The position numbers and the translations under genes were made by a program. From positions 1 to 5,684 of the forward strand of contig JASLJL010000526.1 of NCBI GenBank assembly GCA_030152405.1: 5,684 nucleotides of DNA, given 5' to 3'. Each line of letters begins with the position of its first letter. Position 1 is the stretch's first letter. A model generated the notes under the pieces. That model was not told the origin of the DNA, did no database searches, and saw only the letters and a program-made list of their open reading frames with translations. Of this stretch, positions 1-5,684 are shown in pieces. The DNA comes from Gordonia sp. (in: high G+C Gram-positive bacteria). GTDB taxonomy: Bacteria > Actinomycetota > Actinomycetes > Mycobacteriales > Mycobacteriaceae.

Positions 1-254
1 TGCCGCACGGCAGCCCTCGATCGTCTCCTCGAGCACCGAGAAGCCCGCCGAGCCGAACTGCTCGAAGAACGCCACCTGCGGCTTGACCACCGCGGCGACG
101 GGCGCGACGCCCTCCACGCAGGCCTGCGCGAAGGTGCGCAGACCGTCGACCGAGACCGGCAGACCCCACTCGGTCAGCAGCGCCGCGTGCGGATCGATCC
201 CCGCGCACAGCCTGCCCCGCGCGGCGACCGCCTCGGTGTACCGCGGGCCGAAGC

Positions 255-258
<4 letters not shown>
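1..258 (-). CDS. pyrF: Orotidine-5'-phosphate decarboxylase, N-terminal part (3' end outside the window)
   Basis: PyrF decarboxylates orotidine 5'-phosphate to UMP, the last step of the pathway. The GTG at 258 overlaps the carB stop (GTGA). The frame is then open for 86 codons to the left edge. The product begins [20 protein letters not shown] and continues with [14 protein letters not shown] (residues 20-33), then [17 protein letters not shown] (57-73) and VLEETIEG. This matches mycobacterial PyrF (type 2 OMP decarboxylase, TIM barrel) as I remember it. Asp22 and Lys59 correspond to E. coli Asp22 and Lys44, a substrate-binding Asp and the first Lys of the active-site charge network. The DAKRGD-type catalytic motif lies beyond the edge and cannot be checked. 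No strong Shine-Dalgarno sequence is visible; GCGGGCGG upstream is weak, so initiation probably depends on coupling to carB. Confidence 0.96.
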
Positions 259-3604
<3,346 letters not shown>

Positions 3605-3605
<1 letters not shown>

Positions 3606-4822
3606 CAGGAACGGGTCCCTTCCATGGTGGCGACGAACTTGTCGAAGAGGTTGGCCGCATCGTGGGGTCCGGACGCGGCTTCGGGGTGGTACTGGACGGA
3701 GAACGCCTGGCCGGAGATCAGCTCGACGCCCTCGACGACGCCGTCGTTCGCGCAGACGTGCGAGACGCGCGCGCGTCCGAACGCGGTGTCGAACTCCTCG
3801 CCCGCTTCGCCCGCGATGGCGAAGCCGTGGTTCTGCGAGGTGATCGCGACGCGACCGGTCACCGTGTCGAGCACCGGGATGTTGATGCCGCGGTGACCGA
3901 ACTTCAGTTTGTAGGTGTCACGTCCGAAGGCGCGGCCCATGATCTGGTTGCCGAAGCAGATGCCGAACGTCGGCAGTCCGCTGTCGATGACTTCGCTGGT
4001 CAGCGCGACGGCGGCGTCGGCGGTCGCCGGGTCGCCGGGTCCGTTGGAGAGGAAGAAGCCGTCCGGGTTCACCGAGCGGATGTCGGCGAGCGTCGCGTCC
4101 GACGGCAGGACGTGCACTTCCACCCCGCGGGCCGCGAGCATGCGGGGCGTGTTGGCCTTGATGCCCATGTCGAGTGCGGCGACACGCAGCTTGGGCTCGC
4201 CGCCCGCGGCCTCGACCACGTACGGCTCGGTGGTGCTGACCTCTGCCGCCAAGTCGGCGCCCGCCATCGACGGCTGGGCCCGGACGGCGTCGAGCATCTC
4301 GTCCACTGAGCGGAGTGCATCTCCGGAGAAGATGCCCGCGCGCATGGAGCCGGTGTCGCGCAGGACGCGGACCACGGCCCGGGTGTCGATGCCGGAGATC
4401 GACACGACGCCCTGATCGGCGAGCTCGCCTTCCAGCGTCGACCCGGCGCGCCAGTTGGAGACGCGGCGTGCGGGATTGCGGACCGCGTACCCGGCGACCC
4501 AGATCTTGCCCGGGTCGTCATGGTCGATGAAGTCCGCCGACCACTTCTGATAGGGCCCGCTCGCTGGCGCTCCCGGCACCCAGCGCACCGACGAACGCTT
4601 CCCGAGCAGGCTCTCGCTGTCGGCGGTGTTCCAGCCGGTGTTGCCGATCTGCGGCGCGGTCGCGACCACGATCTGGCGGTGATAGCTGGGATCGGTCAGG
4701 GTCTCCTGGTAACCGGTCATCGCGGTGCAGAACACCGCTTCGCCCAGGGTCTCACCGGTGGCGCCGTATGCGCGCCCGATGTAGACCTGGCCGTTCTCCA
4801 GCACCAGTACAGCTTTACTCAT
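3605..4822 (-). CDS. carA: Carbamoyl-phosphate synthase small (glutaminase) subunit
   Basis: CarA hydrolyses glutamine and passes the ammonia to CarB through an internal tunnel, for both pyrimidine and arginine synthesis in the cytoplasm. The 405-residue product begins with the canonical [12 protein letters not shown]. The N-terminal domain (about 1-150) contains [16 protein letters not shown] and [10 protein letters not shown]. The C-terminal class I amidotransferase domain (about 212-400) contains LSNGPGDPA (258-266), the nucleophile elbow GICFGNQ with Cys289, QNHGFA (330-335), and the rest of the triad, His379 and Glu381, in YHPEA. All catalytic residues are intact. The protein is roughly 30 residues longer than I remember for mycobacterial CarA. 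The excess lies in an insertion at residues 72-106, between DSES and IWVAGYAVR, described separately. The start is four bases after the preceding stop, and the TGA stop shares its A with the carB ATG (TGATG), as expected for subunits made in equal amounts. Confidence 0.98.
3616..3621 (-). promoter_or_regulatory. Ribosome binding site of carB
   Basis: AAGGGA lies within the last codons of carA, ten bases before the carB ATG. Together with the TGATG junction it supports both re-initiation by terminating ribosomes and direct binding. Confidence 0.55.
4505..4609 (-). other. In-frame lineage-specific insertion in CarA (residues 72-106)
   Basis: In E. coli CarA only about two residues separate the DEES and VHAQGLVIRD segments. 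In mycobacteria, as I remember it, about four separate DSES from [10 protein letters not shown]. Here 35 residues lie between DSES and [10 protein letters not shown], a net gain of about 30. The segment is basic at first (LLGKRSSVR), then has [15 protein letters not shown] and an acidic [10 protein letters not shown] end. It keeps the frame, has no stop, and leaves both flanks conserved. Its G+C content, about 69% by hand count, is like that of its surroundings. It lies in the N-terminal domain, away from the glutaminase triad, so activity is probably kept. Exact boundaries and distribution need an alignment. Confidence 0.7.
4521..4543. repeat. Short inverted repeat inside the CarA insertion
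   Basis: TGGTCG (4521-4526) and CGACCA (4538-4543) are perfect 6-base inverted arms around an 11-base loop, inside the inserted part of carA. About 15 bases further right, at 4559-4572, lies GCTCGCTGGCGCTC. Both strings resemble parts of palindromic intergenic repeats that I recall being frequent in Gordonia, Dietzia and other actinobacterial genomes. A 6-base hairpin in such GC-rich DNA can occur by chance, so this is only suggestive. Confidence 0.35.
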
Positions 4823-4826
4823 CTCT

Positions 4827-5393
4827 TCAGGAATCCTTCTTCTCAGGTGCCGGTGTGGAATCGGTGGCGTCGAAGGCGGCGAAGGCCTTCTCGTTCAGTT
4901 CGTGGTAGGCGCTCGTCCACTCGGGGTAGGCGCTCTTGTCGTCGCCGCGGAGCCCCGAGTCGATCTGAACTCCGGACGGCAGCGTCCAACGGATGACGAG
5001 GACTCCGTCGCGGCTCATGACCTTGCCCGCGAGGCCGTTCTCGGTGCGGACGGCGACCAGCGATTCGCGTGGGATCCAGATCTCCGAGGCGCCCTGACGG
5101 GTCAACAGCAGACCGTCGTCGTATTCGGTCAGGTCGGCCGTCGCCCGATCGCCTTTGTCGCCGACTGCGATGCGGTTCTGCCAGCTCGGCGCGATCGTGC
5201 TGCCGACGTACAGACCCGAGTGCGGCCCGCGGACCGGGTCGCCGAGCTCGGCGGGAGCCTCCGGGAACTCGCCGAGATCGTCGATCTGGCGCTCTCCGCG
5301 CTTGCGCCATCCCCGCAGCGCCAAGGTCACCAGGGTGAGCCACACGGCGAGTGCGCCGAGCGCGATGAACAGGTAGTACAGCCAGTTGCTCAC
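4827..5393 (-). CDS. Membrane-anchored PH-like domain protein of the pyr operon, function unknown
   Basis: A 188-residue protein of unknown function. Residues 4-27 form one hydrophobic segment ([20 protein letters not shown]) followed by a basic stretch, RGWRKRGER. This suggests a single-pass anchor with the C-terminal domain in the cytoplasm. Residues from about 58 to 175 are beta-rich with a final helix. They include [16 protein letters not shown], a WIPRESL strand, the AGKV turn, [11 protein letters not shown] and DSGLRGDD, a pattern I associate with actinobacterial PH-like domains. The same position between pyrC and carA is held in M. tuberculosis by Rv1382, annotated as a membrane or export protein. 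I chose the GTG at 5393 because it overlaps the pyrC stop, has GAGGGGG seven bases upstream, and places the membrane segment at the N-terminus. A GTG two codons further upstream is possible. The tail after residue 176 is short, polar and probably disordered. Domain assignment is from pattern memory; real-gene status is near certain. Confidence 0.88.
   Translation of the reverse strand: MSNWLYYLFIALGALAVWLTLVTLALRGWRKRGERQIDDLGEFPEAPAELGDPVRGPHSGLYVGSTIAPSWQNRIAVGDKGDRATADLTEYDDGLLLTRQGASEIWIPRESLVAVRTENGLAGKVMSRDGVLVIRWTLPSGVQIDSGLRGDDKSAYPEWTSAYHELNEKAFAAFDATDSTPAPEKKDS
4834..4838 (-). promoter_or_regulatory. Ribosome binding site of carA
   Basis: AAGGA is encoded by the last codons of the membrane-protein gene (its EKKDS tail), 11 bases before the carA ATG. 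A purine run, GAAGAG, directly precedes the ATG. The spacing is slightly long but usable, and it ties carA initiation to ribosomes finishing the upstream gene. Confidence 0.55.
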
Positions 5394-5684
5394 AGCCACG
5401 CCCCCTCGGCTGCGCTCGCGGCGCGCTGAGCGGTCACCCGTCCGCGGAGGACGGTCGCCGTCACGGCGCCGGGGAGGGTCATCTCCTCGTACGGGGTGTT
5501 CTCCGACTTGCTCGCCAGGTCGGGGCCGCTGACGGTCCACGACCGGTCGGGATCGACGATCGTGAGGTTCGCCGGCTCGCCGACCGCGATCGGACGGCCC
5601 TGGTCGTCGAGTCCGACGATCTGCGCCGGGCGTTCGCTCATCACGCGGGCCACGCCGCGCCAGTCGAGCAGTCCGGTTCGGACC
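5390..5684 (-). CDS. pyrC: Dihydroorotase, C-terminal part (5' end outside the window)
   Basis: Dihydroorotase is a cytoplasmic zinc amidohydrolase that interconverts N-carbamoyl-L-aspartate and L-dihydroorotate, the third step of UMP synthesis. Only the last 97 codons are here. The frame is open to the right edge (first full codon at 5683), so a GTG at 5653 is an internal codon and not the start. Visible family features are the late helix around [16 protein letters not shown], then [20 protein letters not shown], the VDPD strand of the small composite beta domain, and the C-terminal [10 protein letters not shown] motif followed by [12 protein letters not shown]. These closely resemble mycobacterial PyrC as I remember it. 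The metal-binding HxH and catalytic residues lie upstream and cannot be checked. The TGA stop (5392-5390) overlaps the GTG start of the next gene by four bases (GTGA). The last 11 residues ([11 protein letters not shown]) look like an unconserved tail. Confidence 0.95.
   Translation of the reverse strand, partial: VRTGLLDWRGVARVMSERPAQIVGLDDQGRPIAVGEPANLTIVDPDRSWTVSGPDLASKSENTPYEEMTLPGAVTATVLRGRVTAQRAASAAEGAWL
5401..5407 (-). promoter_or_regulatory. Ribosome binding site of the PH-like membrane protein
   Basis: GAGGGGG lies inside the last codons of pyrC, seven bases before the GTG at 5393. It supports that GTG over starts further upstream, which would read into the pyrC coding sequence. Confidence 0.6.

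Noticed and set aside
4521..4543. The inverted repeat as a transcription terminator or attenuator.
   Set aside because: It lies inside the carA coding sequence, has only 6-base arms with an 11-base loop, and no T-run follows in the direction of transcription.
4902..5429. A 175-codon plus-strand open frame opposite the membrane-protein gene.
   Set aside because: It has low-complexity, Arg- and Ala-rich composition and no motif, and it overlaps a gene with a clear membrane segment, start context and conserved operon position.
5394..5540. N-terminal extension of the membrane protein to a GTG at 5540 (237 residues).
   Set aside because: The added residues are Arg/Pro/Gly-rich, overlap the pyrC coding region in another frame, and would bury the membrane segment. 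The GTG at 5393 has a ribosome binding site and a GTGA overlap.
5390..5653. A separate 87-residue gene starting at the GTG at 5653.
   Set aside because: The frame continues without a stop to the window edge, and the residues before the GTG (LLDWRG) fit dihydroorotase, so this is the 3' end of pyrC.

Overview
The window is the interior of a de novo pyrimidine (UMP) biosynthesis operon from a high-GC actinobacterium. All genes lie on the minus strand, so transcription runs from the right end of the window (5684) to the left end (1). The base composition is roughly two-thirds G+C. Gene order (pyrC, small membrane protein, carA, carB, pyrF) matches the pyr cluster of Mycobacterium tuberculosis as I remember it (Rv1381-Rv1385), and the protein motifs are of Mycobacteriales type. 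This points to Mycobacterium, Gordonia, Tsukamurella, Williamsia, Rhodococcus or a relative. The genus is not settled; Gordonia-like is only a guess.

Layout in direction of transcription: the last 97 codons of pyrC (dihydroorotase, cut by the right edge); an uncharacterised 188-residue protein with one N-terminal membrane segment and a probable PH-like domain; carA (405 aa, glutamine amidotransferase subunit of carbamoyl-phosphate synthetase); carB (1116 aa, large synthetase subunit); and the first 86 codons of pyrF (type 2 orotidine-5'-phosphate decarboxylase, cut by the left edge). No gap between genes exceeds 4 bases. The junctions are GTGA overlap (pyrC to membrane protein), a 4-base gap (membrane protein to carA), TGATG (carA to carB) and GTGA overlap (carB to pyrF). 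This suggests one mRNA with coupled translation. No promoter, attenuator or terminator is visible; the operon's control region would lie upstream, beyond the right edge.

The genes act together. CarA releases ammonia from glutamine and CarB makes carbamoyl phosphate from it with bicarbonate and two ATP. PyrC closes carbamoyl aspartate to dihydroorotate and PyrF makes UMP, the end product, which commonly feeds back on CarB. The membrane protein has no known role in the pathway, although its position is conserved in the order.

Most of the window is ordinary conserved metabolism, and I see no novel defence, mobile or RNA system. Two things merit a second look. CarA carries an in-frame insertion of about 30 residues in its N-terminal domain, possibly derived from a palindromic repeat. 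The PH-like membrane protein sits translationally linked between pyrC and carA.
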